Positions 18,225 through 28,655 of a stretch of 64,000 nt of DNA are shown piece after piece (positions within the stretch are counted from its first letter, which is position 1; the number at the start of each line of letters is the position of its first letter). Under the pieces are notes generated by a model. That model was given only the letters and a program-made list of their open reading frames with translations. It made no database searches and was not told the origin of the DNA. Where the stretch lies: assembly GCA_002166865.1 (NCBI GenBank), contig NHTQ01000001.1, forward strand, positions 744,001 to 808,000, in the 5' to 3' direction. A program made the position numbers and the translations under genes. Source of the DNA: Rhodobacteraceae bacterium WFHF2C18. Lineage in GTDB: Bacteria > Pseudomonadota > Alphaproteobacteria > Rhodobacterales > Rhodobacteraceae.

Positions 18225-19937
18225 TCAGGCGACGCGCTGCTTCTCCGACATCAGCCCGCGCAGGATGCCGTAGCACAGGATCAACAGGATGATCGTGAAC
18301 GGCAGACCGGTTGAGATCACCATCGCCTGCAAGGCGCCCAGGCCGCCGCCGACGAGCAGGGCGATCGCCACGAGCCCCTCGAAGGTGCACCAGAAGAAGC
18401 GCTGCGAGACCGGCGCATCGACCTTGCCGCCCGCGGTGATCGTGTCGATCACGAGGCTGCCCGAGTCCGAGCTGGTGACGAAGAACACGATCACCAGGAT
18501 CACGCCGATGGTCGAGGTGATCGCGGCCAGCGGCAGGCTCTCCAGCATCGCGAAGAGCGAAAGCTCGGGGCTGTAGTTGTCGATCACGTTGGCCTTGACC
18601 GCGCTGGTCTCGGGGTTGGCGACGATGTCGTTGATCGCCGAGCCGCCGAAGACCGCCATCCAGAAGATGCAGACCACCGAGGGGATGATCAGCACGCAGG
18701 TGATGAACTCGCGCACGGTGCGGCCGCGGCTGACACGGGCGATGAACATGCCGACGAAGGGGGACCAGCTGATCCACCAGGCCCAATAGAAGGCCGTCCA
18801 GCCCTGCATGTAGCCCGTGTCCTCACGCCCGTGCGGGTTCGACAGCGGGATCACCTCCTGAGCGTAGGCGCCCAGGGTCGCGACGAAGTCGCTCAGGATG
18901 CCCACGGCCCCGGCGGTGAACAGCACGAACAGCAGCAGGATCAGCGCCACGACCATGTTGATCTCGGACAGCACCTTGACGCCGCCATCCAGGCCGCGCA
19001 GCACCGAAACCAGCGCCACTGCCGTGATCGCGAGGATCAGGATCACCTGCACGGTGACGTTGTTCGGCAGCCCGTAGACGTAGCTCATCCCGGCATTGGC
19101 CTGCTGCGCGCCGAAGCCCAGCGAGGTGGCCAGCCCGAACAGCGTGGCGAAAACCGCGATGGTGTCGATGATGTGGCCCCACCAGCCCCAGACGCGTTCG
19201 CCCAGCAGCGGATAGAAGGCCGAGCGGATCGACAGCGGCAGGCCCTTGTTGTAGGAAAACAGCGCCAGCGCCAGCGCCACGACCGCATAGATCGCCCAGG
19301 GATGCAGCGCCCAGTGGAACGAGGTTGCCGCCAGCGCCATGCGCCGCGCCTCGTCGACATTGGCAGCGACCAGCGAGCCGTCCTCGGCGAAGGGACGCAC
19401 GGTGCCGAGCGGTTCGTCCCCCCACGGTGTGCCGAAGTAGTAGGCCGGCTCCAGCACGCCGAAGAACATCAGGCCGATGCCCATGCCGGCGGCGAACAGC
19501 ATGGCGAACCAGCCCGGGTAACCGTAGTCAGGCGTCGCATCCGTACCGCCCAGCCGAACCGAACCCCAGGGGCTGACGATGAGCAGCAGGCAGAAGATGA
19601 CGAAGATGTTCGCGCCCCACAAGAAGAACCAATCGAATTGGCTGGTCAGGTAAGCGCGCATGCCAAGGTCGCAGAACGCCCCAGGCTCGCAGCCTTCGGT
19701 CGCGGCCGGATCAACGCCGTTGAAGATCGCGTTCGCCGTGCCCGGCGCGAAGAGCGCGAATGCCACGAAAGCGATCACCAACAATCCGGAAATCACGAAG
19801 ACCGGATTATGGATGTCGATTCCGAACGGACCAAGCTTGGTCTGAATGTTGTCCTGACCGATCCTGTAATCGGTGTCTATGATATCCGCCTCGCCTTCAG
19901 GCGTGGGGATACCCTGGATATCTGTTTCATCGGCCAT
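18225..19937 (-). CDS. BCCT-family betaine/carnitine/choline-type transporter
   Basis: 570 residues with about 12 membrane helices. It carries the BCCT signature region 'FYWAWWISWSPFVGMFIARVSRGRTVREF' and the 'GMGIGLMFFGVLEP' segment. The N-terminal cytoplasmic tail is about 45 residues and acidic; the short C terminus lacks the long osmosensing tail of BetP. It probably imports glycine betaine or a similar quaternary amine with sodium or protons. The start at 19937 follows GAGGGGG. It is a single-gene unit closed by a clear terminator. The substrate cannot be fixed, though a homocysteine methyltransferase lies 18 kb away. Confidence 0.92.
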   Translation of the reverse strand: MADETDIQGIPTPEGEADIIDTDYRIGQDNIQTKLGPFGIDIHNPVFVISGLLVIAFVAFALFAPGTANAIFNGVDPAATEGCEPGAFCDLGMRAYLTSQFDWFFLWGANIFVIFCLLLIVSPWGSVRLGGTDATPDYGYPGWFAMLFAAGMGIGLMFFGVLEPAYYFGTPWGDEPLGTVRPFAEDGSLVAANVDEARRMALAATSFHWALHPWAIYAVVALALALFSYNKGLPLSIRSAFYPLLGERVWGWWGHIIDTIAVFATLFGLATSLGFGAQQANAGMSYVYGLPNNVTVQVILILAITAVALVSVLRGLDGGVKVLSEINMVVALILLLFVLFTAGAVGILSDFVATLGAYAQEVIPLSNPHGREDTGYMQGWTAFYWAWWISWSPFVGMFIARVSRGRTVREFITCVLIIPSVVCIFWMAVFGGSAINDIVANPETSAVKANVIDNYSPELSLFAMLESLPLAAITSTIGVILVIVFFVTSSDSGSLVIDTITAGGKVDAPVSQRFFWCTFEGLVAIALLVGGGLGALQAMVISTGLPFTIILLILCYGILRGLMSEKQRVA

Positions 19938-20312
19938 GACGGCCCCCTCTGTTCTCTTGCATTTCGGTTCTTTTCCGGCGCCGTCGACAGACACCGCCCA
20001 CGCCCCTGCCGCGGACAGCCATGTCCGGATAGACGGGCGCCGCCCGTTGCTCCCTGGTATGCGACGGCGCCGCGGATGAGCCACCGCCCTTGTCGTGTGG
20101 TTACGAGAAGGCCCCAGGCCCTGTCCGCTCTCTGAACAAAACCGTAACAACCTGCCTAGGGATAAGGCAAGCTATTGCGTCTCTTTTTGCCCCGAATACG
20201 ACTCGCAAGGAGCGCACCGCCGGCCGCTGGCCGGCACGCCACGGTACACCGTCGCCGTGCGCACAACCCTCCAGCACGGCCGTACGGCCGGTACGGTTTG
20301 TCCGCACCCCCT
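19938..20312. other. Intergenic region upstream of ssrA
   Basis: This 375-bp gap lies between the divergent BCCT gene and ssrA. It holds no convincing open frame. It contains a palindromic GTACGG element (listed separately) next to the ssrA promoter. Confidence 0.45.
20280..20296. repeat. Palindrome CCGTAC-N5-GTACGG near the ssrA promoter
   Basis: Inverted arms CCGTAC and GTACGG are separated by GGCCG, 17 bp before the putative -35 box of ssrA. Related palindromes occur at 25069-25087 and 25162-25180. Confidence 0.6.
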
Positions 20313-20340
20313 TTGCAAACGCGGCGCGCTTGCCTATATT
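20313..20340 (+). promoter_or_regulatory. Putative sigma-70 promoter of ssrA
   Basis: TTGCAA (20313-20318), a 16-bp spacer and TATATT (20335-20340) place a transcription start near 20347, just upstream of the tmRNA acceptor piece. Confidence 0.65.
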
Positions 20341-20346
20341 CACGGT

Positions 20347-20673
20347 GTCCCTTCGGGGACTATGGACATAAACGCGCTCGTAATAAGCGGATCGGACCCG
20401 GGGGCGGTACCCGGCGGCTCCACCAGAAATCCCGTCGTTGGGGGATAACGCGGGGCCGAAACAGGATCGACGAACGTGTAAAGGAGTGGCTTTGTCCCGG
20501 TGAGGTACCACCGTTATCGGTCCGATAAAGCATAATTGCCAACGACAATCGTGCTCCGGTCGCCGTTGCCGCGTAAGCGGTAACAAGACCGAAACCTTGA
20601 AGCCCAGTCCTCTAGCAAGGGCTGGCGGGGTTCGCAGGCACCTGGCAACAGAAGCCTGCACTTTCCTCCCCCA
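20347..20673 (+). ncRNA. ssrA: tmRNA, circularly permuted two-piece type
   Basis: The tRNA-like 3' part comes first: a CCGGG/CCCGG T-stem and the end CGGCTCC-ACCA, with CCA at 20423-20425. After an intervening loop, the mature 5' end GGGGCCG starts at 20452 and pairs perfectly (with one G-U) with CGGCTCC. This reversed order is the hallmark of alphaproteobacterial two-piece tmRNA. The tag frame runs from GCC at 20538 to TAA at 20574-20576 and encodes ANDNRAPVAVAA. The outer ends are estimates: the 5' end follows the promoter and the 3' end follows a GCAGGC/GCCTGC hairpin. The RNA rescues stalled ribosomes and marks the product for ClpXP. Confidence 0.92.
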
Positions 20674-20750
20674 ACCTTTTGTCCTGTAACGGTTTAATGA
20701 CGCCCGCGCTTTTGGCTTGCGTGCCACCTGAAGCGCGCTAAGACCGGCAC

Positions 20751-21998
20751 ATGCAGCCCACGCTCCTCCAACTCTTCCTCGTCTTCGGCAGGATTGGCGT
20801 CCTGTCCTTCGGGGGGCCGGCAGCCCAGATCTCGCTGATGCACACCGAGCTGGTGGACCGGCGCTCCTGGCTGGAGGAAAACCAGTTCCTGGGCGCGCTG
20901 TCCTTCTGCATGCTGCTGCCTGGCCCCGAGGCCATGCAACTGGCCACCTATGCCGGCTGGCGCCTGCGCGGCGTACCCGGGGGCCTGATCGGTGGCCTGC
21001 TTTTCGTGCTGCCCGGGGCGGCGCTGATTCTGGCCTTGGCGATTGGCTACGCGACCTACGGGCAGGTGCCCGTGATCCAGGCCCTTTTCACCGGCATCAA
21101 GGCCGCCGTGGTGGTGATCGTGCTGCAGGCGCTGCTGTCGTTGTCGCGCCGGGCGCTGGCCGGCCGGGACAGCTGGGTGCTGGCGCTGGCGGGATTCGTC
21201 GCGATGTTCTTCCTGTCCGTGCCCTTTCCGCTGATCATCATCGCGGCCGCCCTCTGGGGATTCGCGCGTCGCGGGGCGACGGCGGACGCGCCACTCGTCA
21301 CCGGCCCCGGCGGCCGTACCACCCAGACGATCAAAACGGTGCTCGTCTGGGGGGGGCTTTGGGCCCTGCCGATCCTGGCGGCCTGGCTGTCCGGGGCCGG
21401 CTTCCTGACCGAGATCGGGCTTTTCTTTTCCAAGCTGGCCGTCGTCACCTTCGGCGGCGCCTATGCGGTCCTGGCCTACATGACCCAGGCGGTGGTAGAA
21501 ACGCACGGCTGGCTCACCACCGCGCAGATGATCGACGCGCTCGGCCTGGCCGAGACCACGCCCGGCCCGCTGATCCTTGTCACACAGTTCGTGGGACTGC
21601 TTGCAGGTTTCCAGGAGGGCGGAACCGGCCCGGCCCTGCTGGCCGGGGCGCTCACGCTCTGGGTCACGTTCACGCCTTGTTTCCTGTGGATTTTCGCCGG
21701 CGCGCCCTACGTCGAGCGGATCCTGGCGCGGCCGCGGCTCAAGGGTGCGCTCAACGCCATATCGGCCGCCGTGGTCGGGGTGATCCTCAACCTTTCCGTC
21801 TGGTTCGCCCTGCACGTCCTTTTCGCCGAGGTGCAGACCACTGCCCTTGGCGCCCGGCCCGTCCTGGCAAGTTTCCAGCCGCTGCCGGCCGGGCTGATCC
21901 TGGCCGCCGCGGTGCTGCTATTGGGGCTGCGCGTTCCCATGGTCGCGACGCTGGGGGCGATGGCCGCCCTTGCCGGTATGGCCCACGTTATGATTTGA
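20751..21998 (+). CDS. chrA: Chromate transporter ChrA
   Basis: 415 residues, the length of two-domain CHR proteins. The two halves carry matching motifs ('FGRIGVLSFGGPAAQ' near residue 12 and 'FSKLAVVTFGGAYAVLAYM' near residue 225) and each has several helices. The first half also has 'MLLPGPEAMQLATYAGW' and the second 'ETTPGPLILVTQFVG'. ChrA exports chromate from the cytoplasm. It is not in an obvious resistance operon; chrB is absent here. Confidence 0.92.
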   Translation: MQPTLLQLFLVFGRIGVLSFGGPAAQISLMHTELVDRRSWLEENQFLGALSFCMLLPGPEAMQLATYAGWRLRGVPGGLIGGLLFVLPGAALILALAIGYATYGQVPVIQALFTGIKAAVVVIVLQALLSLSRRALAGRDSWVLALAGFVAMFFLSVPFPLIIIAAALWGFARRGATADAPLVTGPGGRTTQTIKTVLVWGGLWALPILAAWLSGAGFLTEIGLFFSKLAVVTFGGAYAVLAYMTQAVVETHGWLTTAQMIDALGLAETTPGPLILVTQFVGLLAGFQEGGTGPALLAGALTLWVTFTPCFLWIFAGAPYVERILARPRLKGALNAISAAVVGVILNLSVWFALHVLFAEVQTTALGARPVLASFQPLPAGLILAAAVLLLGLRVPMVATLGAMAALAGMAHVMI

Positions 21999-22067
21999 CG
22001 ACGCTCCGGCAGGGCTTTCGTTTTCCCGCGAATCCCCTATGCTGAAACGAACGATCAAGGGGTACAG

Positions 22068-22526
22068 ATGTCTCGCACGATTGATTACGGGAACCTCATG
22101 CATCGCGCGATGCGTGGCCTGATCCAGGAGGTGCTGACCGACGTCCGCGACAATGGCCTGCCCGGCGCGCACCACTTTTTCATTACCTTCGACACCACCC
22201 ACCCGGATGTGCGCATCGCCGACTGGCTGCGCGAGCGCTACCCTTCGGAAATGACCGTCGTGATGCAACACTGGTTCGACGACCTCGAAGTCACCTATGA
22301 CGGTTTCTCGATCACGCTGAACTTCGGGGACACGCCGGAAAATCTGTACGTGCCCTTCGACGCGATCCAGACCTTCGTTGATCCCTCGGTCGAATTCGGC
22401 CTGCGCTTCGAAAGCCAGGAAGACAGCGACGAAGAACCAGCGGAAGACGAGGAAACGGCCGAAGACAACGAGGAGGCGGAACGAACCGATGCCGAAATCG
22501 TTAGCCTCGACAGCTTCCGGAAATAG
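22068..22526 (+). CDS. sspB: SspB-alpha ClpXP adaptor
   Basis: 152 residues. It opens 'IDYGNLMHRAMRGLIQEVL' and contains the beta-rich core 'HHFFITFDTTHPDV' and 'MTVVMQHWFDDLEV', matching alphaproteobacterial SspB-alpha. An acidic linker (about 118-143) leads to a C-terminal motif (IVSLDSFRK) that in this family docks on the ClpX zinc-binding domain. SspB tethers ssrA-tagged proteins to ClpXP. It lies 1.4 kb from ssrA on the same strand, with chrA between them. Confidence 0.93.
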   Translation: MSRTIDYGNLMHRAMRGLIQEVLTDVRDNGLPGAHHFFITFDTTHPDVRIADWLRERYPSEMTVVMQHWFDDLEVTYDGFSITLNFGDTPENLYVPFDAIQTFVDPSVEFGLRFESQEDSDEEPAEDEETAEDNEEAERTDAEIVSLDSFRK

Positions 22527-22629
22527 GTGCGGAGCCGTGAATTTTTTGTGAAGAATGAAGCCCGGAGGTTGTTCCCGACATCCCTGCGGGTATCGGTAAC
22601 GAAGCGTAAGTTCTCAGGAGATGCACACG

Positions 22630-23187
22630 ATGGCCAAGGATCTTGGTGTTTTTTTCGGCGAAATGCTGCGCCATCCGAAAGAAGTCGTTGCGATCGCTCC
22701 TTCTTCGGGTGCCGTTGCACGCAAGATGAGCGAAGGGCTCGAAGGGGTCACCGGCCCGGTGGTCGAGATCGGCCCGGGCACGGGCAGCTTCACCAGGGCC
22801 ATCCTGAACCGCGGCATCGCGCCCGAGCAGCTGACCCTTCTGGAAACCAATGAACGCTTCTGCGACATGCTGCACGAGAAGTTTCCCGGCGTGCGCGTGC
22901 TCAACCGTCCCGCGCAGGACATCGAGAATATCGGACTGATCGATATCGGCGCGGTGATCTCCGGCGTGCCTGTTTTGGCACGGCCGCAGATACAGCGCGA
23001 CGTGGTCGGCCGGGCCTTCGGGGTGATGGCGCCGCAGGGCTTCTTCACCCAGATCACCTACAGCCCCGGCGCGCCCATCTCGCCGGAAATGCAGCGTGAA
23101 CTGGGCGTATCCGCCGAGAAGCGCGGCACGATCTGGGCCAACCTGCCGCCGGCCCGCGTGTTTGTATTCCGTCGTATGCAGCATTGA
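22630..23187 (+). CDS. SAM-dependent methyltransferase, phospholipid N-methyltransferase-like
   Basis: 185 residues with SAM motif I '[16 protein letters not shown]' and a following acidic residue in '[14 protein letters not shown]'. The N-terminal '[19 protein letters not shown]' segment is typical of PmtA-like phosphatidylethanolamine methyltransferases and rRNA-adenine-methylase-fold enzymes. An AGGAG site abuts an ATG at 22621, too close to use, and lies 9 nt before the ATG at 22630, which is therefore chosen. Its lipid substrate is inferred from family resemblance only. Confidence 0.8.
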   Translation: MAKDLGVFFGEMLRHPKEVVAIAPSSGAVARKMSEGLEGVTGPVVEIGPGTGSFTRAILNRGIAPEQLTLLETNERFCDMLHEKFPGVRVLNRPAQDIENIGLIDIGAVISGVPVLARPQIQRDVVGRAFGVMAPQGFFTQITYSPGAPISPEMQRELGVSAEKRGTIWANLPPARVFVFRRMQH

Positions 23188-23242
23188 ACTTTGCGGCGCA
23201 TTCGGTAAGGAGAGTGGCAAACCTTTTCAGGAGAGCCACACC

Positions 23243-24633
<1,391 letters not shown>

Positions 24634-24637
<4 letters not shown>

Positions 24638-24810
24638 GCAAGCCGGTCAACCTGAACCGGGTCCGCAAGGACAAGGCGCGGGCCGAGAAACGGGCCCGCG
24701 CCGATGCGAACGCGGCGAAGTTCGGCCGGACGAAGGCCCAGAAGGACCTGGAAAAATATATTGAAATCAAGGCCTTGAAAAATATCGATCAGCACCGGCG
24801 CGAGGAATGA
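24634..24810 (+). CDS. Small basic protein, DUF4169-like
   Basis: 58 residues, strongly charged, opening [20 protein letters not shown] and continuing '[19 protein letters not shown]'. It matches the short DUF4169 family found next to fumC in Rhodobacterales and has no known function. It overlaps fumC and the next gene, each by ATGA, so the three are translationally coupled. Confidence 0.8.
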
Positions 24811-25028
24811 GCGCCCGGCCGGTCAAACGCTCCCTCACCCTGCGCGGGCACCGCACCAGCGTGTCGCTGGAGGACGAATTCTGGCACGCGCTGCGCGATA
24901 TCGCCGCCGAAAAGGGCAAGCCTGTCAATGCCTTGGCCGCCGAAATTGACGAGGCGCGCGGCATCGAGGCGGGCCTTGCCAGCGCGATCCGCGTCTACGT
25001 GCTCAGGCACTATCGCACGCCGCGCTGA
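24807..25028 (+). CDS. Ribbon-helix-helix domain protein
   Basis: 73 residues. The 'RGHRTSVSLEDEFWHALRDIAAEKGKPVNALAAEID' region fits a ribbon-helix-helix DNA-binding domain: a short strand followed by two helices. It is the third gene of the fumC run, coupled by ATGA. It may be a small transcriptional regulator; its target is unknown. Palindromic repeats lie 41 bp and 134 bp downstream of its stop and could be tested as binding sites. Confidence 0.8.
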   Translation: MSARPVKRSLTLRGHRTSVSLEDEFWHALRDIAAEKGKPVNALAAEIDEARGIEAGLASAIRVYVLRHYRTPR

Positions 25029-25068
25029 CCGCGGAGGGCAGAGCCGTCGTCAGGCCGGACCGGACGGG

Positions 25069-25180
25069 CCGTACGGCCCCGCCGTACAGGACGGCCCCGT
25101 GCCGGCGCCCCGCGCGGGGTATGGCCCGAAACGGGCCGGCGCGGGCCCGCCTCCGTACCAACCGTACGGCCCTGCCGTAC
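25069..25180. repeat. Pair of near-identical palindromic elements with GTACGG arms
   Basis: Two 19-bp copies, 25069-25087 and 25162-25180, differ at a single base. Each contains GTACGG, a 5-bp spacer and CCGTAC. They flank a very GC-rich stretch between the ribbon-helix-helix gene and the convergent P450 gene. A related palindrome lies at 20280-20296. Confidence 0.7.
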
Positions 25181-25183
25181 CGA

Positions 25184-26551
25184 TCACGCCCGCGGCGTGA
25201 CCCGCAGCCAGATCCCGTCGCGCCCGCGCACTGTCAGATGCGCCACGGGCATCGCCGGGCGCCCGGTCACGGGCTCGAACCGGTAGGCGCGCACCAGCAT
25301 CGATAGCAGGAGCGCCCCCTCCAGCATCGCGAAGCCCGCCCCGGGGCAGACGCGCGGCCCGGCCGAGAAGGGAGTGTAGGCATGGCGCAGGCAGGCGCGG
25401 CCGTTCTCGGTGCGAAAGCGGCCGGGGTCGAACTCGTCGGGGCACTCCCAAAGGCGTTCATGGCGATGCAGGTGCCACGGGCTGAGCACGATCTGGCTGC
25501 CCCGCGGCACGATGCGGTCGCGGAAGCGTTCGGGGCGGGCGGCCTGCCGGACCATCATCGGCACCGGGGGGTAGAGGCGCAGCGCCTCGCGAAAAACATC
25601 GCGCGTGACCGTCAGCCGGCCGACGGTTGCGAAATCGATGTCGCCGGCCCCGATCTCGGTCTGCGCCTCTTCGGCGACCCTGTCCTGCCAATCGGGAAAG
25701 AGCGCCAGCAGATGAAGCGCCCAGGCCAGCGCCGAGGCGCTGGTTTCGTGCCCGGCAAGAAAGAAGATCGCGACCTGGTCCACCATTTCGTCGGTTCCGA
25801 AGCGTTCACCGGTCCGGGGGTCGGCGGTGGTCATGATCTTGGTGGCCAGGTCGTCGGGGGCGGTGCCGGCCCGGATGCGGGCCATCCGCTCGGCCGTCAG
25901 CCCGGTGATGAGGCTGCGGATCGTGCGCGCGGTCGCGCGGGTACGCCGGCGGTGAAAGCGCGGAAACCAGCGCGGCAACGGCAAGAGCGCGCCGAGGTTC
26001 ACCACCGGCGCCGTGCGCTGATGCGCGCGAAAGGAACCGAAAACCCGCGCGGCCACCCTGTGTTCGATGGGGATCGAAAAGAGCGTGCGAAAGATCACGT
26101 CGGCGGCGGCATGGCTGGTCTGCGCCTCGATCTCGACGGGCTGGCCATCGGCCAGCGGCGCCAGACGCTCCACCGCCGCATGGCCGGCCGCGCTCATGGC
26201 CGGGAAGGTGTCGCGCAGGCGGCCGCCCTCGAAGGCGGGGTCGATGATCCGGCGCTGGCGTTTCCAGGTCTCGCCGTTGGTGACGAAGACGGAATTGCCC
26301 AGAAGCGGCGTCAGCCCCTCGCGGATGCGCTCGGACTTGGGGAAATCGTCGGGGCGCTCTTTCAGCACGAGGTCCACCAGATCCGGCTGGTTGCACAGGA
26401 AGGAGCGGAAGAAGGGCGTCCGGAACTCGGCCATCCAGGCGCGGTAGAGGCGCGCGGGCTGGGCCGACAGGATGTCCTGCCGGAAAAGGCGCAGGTACCG
26501 CCAGAGCGAGACGCGGCCCTGCCGCGCGGGGGGTTTCGGCGGCCGGGTCAT
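25184..26551 (-). CDS. Cytochrome P450
   Basis: 455 residues with the standard P450 motifs: I-helix 'FFLAGHETSASALAW', K-helix 'ExxR' in 'FREALRLYPPVP', and heme loop 'FSAGPRVCPGAGFAM' with the cysteine ligand. It is soluble in appearance, with no N-terminal anchor. It should hydroxylate a hydrophobic substrate using external ferredoxin, but no redox partner is adjacent. Its ATG overlaps the stop of the upstream membrane hydrolase-like gene, so the two are translationally coupled and probably act together. Confidence 0.93.
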   Translation of the reverse strand: MTRPPKPPARQGRVSLWRYLRLFRQDILSAQPARLYRAWMAEFRTPFFRSFLCNQPDLVDLVLKERPDDFPKSERIREGLTPLLGNSVFVTNGETWKRQRRIIDPAFEGGRLRDTFPAMSAAGHAAVERLAPLADGQPVEIEAQTSHAAADVIFRTLFSIPIEHRVAARVFGSFRAHQRTAPVVNLGALLPLPRWFPRFHRRRTRATARTIRSLITGLTAERMARIRAGTAPDDLATKIMTTADPRTGERFGTDEMVDQVAIFFLAGHETSASALAWALHLLALFPDWQDRVAEEAQTEIGAGDIDFATVGRLTVTRDVFREALRLYPPVPMMVRQAARPERFRDRIVPRGSQIVLSPWHLHRHERLWECPDEFDPGRFRTENGRACLRHAYTPFSAGPRVCPGAGFAMLEGALLLSMLVRAYRFEPVTGRPAMPVAHLTVRGRDGIWLRVTPRA

Positions 26552-27759
26552 GCCGCGATGTCCGTGTATTTCGAGACCGGCGCCTCGATCCGGCTGGGAG
26601 AGGGGGCACGGCCCGCGAAATGCGCGGCCAGCGTCCGGGGCCCGGCGGTGAGGCGGAAATAGTCGTAGTCGCCCGGCCGGTCGAAGGCACAGAGATACTG
26701 GAAGTGCAGCCGGAAGAAGCGCCAGCGCAGCGCCCGCCACCGCCCGGGGCTGAGGGTGCGGGTGAAGGCCGCCGAGATGACCAGCGGCCAGCGCTTGCCC
26801 GGTGGCGCCACGCCGGAGACGGCGACGGGATCGCACAGCGCGAAGGCGCAGCCGTCGCCCGGGGCCGTCACGTCCACCCAGGTCAGCTCCTTCCGGGTGG
26901 CGAGACAGGCCAGATCGGCGCGCAGCCGCTGCGCACGTGGCAGGAAGGACACCATCGGCACCACCTGCCCGAGGCTGAGAAAGGACAGCGCGGGCCCCGA
27001 GGCGGGCACGCGCCCCTGCCGGACGAGATCGGCGAGGATGGAGACGCCCAGGTGCGCGCCGGAGGAATGGCCGACGATCAGCACCTCGTCGCAGTCCTGC
27101 GAAAGCGCCGCGGCCACGGCATTGGCGAACTGCGCCAGGCGCGATTCCAGCTCGGGCGGGTTGGCGCCGCGGGACCGGGCGGAATAGGCGTAGTCATGCA
27201 TCAGGTAATGGGCAAAGAACCGGTTGTCGTGGCGCCGGAACCAGTGCAGCACCAGCGGCACCATCACCAGGCCCAGGGGCCAGAGCCAGGGATGCACGAG
27301 CGCCAGGAGCCGCCCCAGCCCCCAGGCCGCCAGAAGCGCCAGGGCCAGTTGGAGCAGCAGGAAGCCCACCGGGTAGAGCGCCGCGATCACCGGCCCCTTG
27401 CGCAGGCGCATCAGCCGCAGGAGCGCGCCGCTGCGGATATAGATCCAGGCGGTGCGGAGGAGTTCCAGATAGGTCGCGGTCAGGCCCTGCGCCATGCTGC
27501 CGCGCACGATGTCGGACCAGACGAGAACCTCGAAATCGGTCGCGACCCCGGCGCCGTCGATGCGCGCGTCCACGTGCCAGCCGTAGCGCCCCTGCCCGCC
27601 CGGCGCGGGCGAGAGCGCGAGGTCATACCCGCAGATGGCCGCCTGCGCCGCGCCCTCCTTGCGGTAGAGTTCGCGGTAGCGCCGGGGGTGGATGGGATCG
27701 TACCCCGGGATGTAGAACACGCGCCGGCGGCGCACGGTTTTCGGGTCCTGACTGCTCAT
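26548..27759 (-). CDS. Membrane protein with alpha/beta-hydrolase-like GHSSG motif
   Basis: 403 residues. Two or more hydrophobic helices lie at about 120-165. A 'VLIVGHSSGAHLGVSI' segment looks like the nucleophile elbow (GxSxG) of an alpha/beta hydrolase, with downstream acidic and histidine candidates not clearly identified. The N terminus ('RRRVFYIPGYDPIHPRRYRELY') also fits the first strand of that fold. I do not recognise a named family. It is coupled to the P450 downstream and the pair may modify or release a lipid or terpenoid. Confidence 0.7.
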   Translation of the reverse strand: MSSQDPKTVRRRRVFYIPGYDPIHPRRYRELYRKEGAAQAAICGYDLALSPAPGGQGRYGWHVDARIDGAGVATDFEVLVWSDIVRGSMAQGLTATYLELLRTAWIYIRSGALLRLMRLRKGPVIAALYPVGFLLLQLALALLAAWGLGRLLALVHPWLWPLGLVMVPLVLHWFRRHDNRFFAHYLMHDYAYSARSRGANPPELESRLAQFANAVAAALSQDCDEVLIVGHSSGAHLGVSILADLVRQGRVPASGPALSFLSLGQVVPMVSFLPRAQRLRADLACLATRKELTWVDVTAPGDGCAFALCDPVAVSGVAPPGKRWPLVISAAFTRTLSPGRWRALRWRFFRLHFQYLCAFDRPGDYDYFRLTAGPRTLAAHFAGRAPSPSRIEAPVSKYTDIAA

Positions 27760-27810
27760 GCCTCACCTCGCCCGGGCGCAGCCTATCGCGGCATTCGGGC
27801 CAGAGTAAGA

Positions 27811-28572
27811 CTATCCCAAGGCGGCGAGGCTGGGGAAGGTTTCCAGCAGCCAGTAGGAGAAATCCGAGAAGCCGCCGGTGAGCATCAGCAGGCCGATGGT
27901 CCACAGAAGCAGGCCCATCACGCGCTCGATCTGCTGCATGTGCCGTTTCATCCAGTCCATCAGGCCGGTGAGGCGGGGCAGGAAGGCCGCCACCAGCAGG
28001 AAGGGCACGCCCAGCCCGATGGCATAGACCGCCAGCAGGATCGTCCCGCGGGTGACATTGGCCTCCGACGCGGCAAGCGACAGGATCGCGCCCAGTTGCG
28101 GGCCGATGCAGGGCGTCCAGCCGAAGGCGAAGGCCAGCCCCAGCACATAGGCCCCGAAGGAGGATCCGCCGCGGTCGCCGGCGTCCATGCGCGCCTCGCG
28201 GTCGAGGAAGGGGATGCGGAAGACACCCACGAAATGCGCGCCGAAGACCATCACGAGGATCCCGGCCACGGCATTGAAATAGCCCTGGTACTGCAGGAAG
28301 ACCGAGCCGATGGCCGAGGCGGTGAAGCCCAGGAACAAAAAGACGGTGCTGAGCCCCAGCACGAAAAAGAGCGCGGGGATCACGGCGCGGGCGCGCGCGG
28401 TGTCGCGCCCGCTGAGATCGGTCAGGGTGACGCCGCTCATGTAGGCCAGATACGGCGGCACGATGGGCAGCACGCAGGGGCTGAGGAAGGAGATGACGCC
28501 GGCCACGAGCGCCACGATCATGGCCGGCAGAAGCGCTGCGTCGATGATTTCGATTCCGAACATGGTGCTCAC
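27811..28572 (-). CDS. ccdA: CcdA-type cytochrome c biogenesis / thiol-disulfide transport protein
   Basis: 253 residues with six membrane helices. The paired cysteines are in 'FLSPCVLPIVPPYLAYMSG' (helix 1) and 'GWTPCIGPQLGAIL' (helix 4), the redox pair of CcdA/DsbD-beta proteins. It moves electrons from cytoplasmic thioredoxin across the membrane for heme-cysteine reduction. It is transcribed away from the tusA gene starting 84 nt off. Confidence 0.92.
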   Translation of the reverse strand: MSTMFGIEIIDAALLPAMIVALVAGVISFLSPCVLPIVPPYLAYMSGVTLTDLSGRDTARARAVIPALFFVLGLSTVFLFLGFTASAIGSVFLQYQGYFNAVAGILVMVFGAHFVGVFRIPFLDREARMDAGDRGGSSFGAYVLGLAFAFGWTPCIGPQLGAILSLAASEANVTRGTILLAVYAIGLGVPFLLVAAFLPRLTGLMDWMKRHMQQIERVMGLLLWTIGLLMLTGGFSDFSYWLLETFPSLAALG

Positions 28573-28655
28573 ATAGCTCTTTCAACGGTGCGCGTCACCG
28601 CGCGCGATGTCACAACCCCGTGGACAGCCTGAAACACTGTGGTATGTCGCGGCGC

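Noticed and set aside
22621..22629. ATG at 22621 as start of the methyltransferase
   Set aside because: The AGGAG site touches this ATG with no spacing; the ATG at 22630 has correct spacing.
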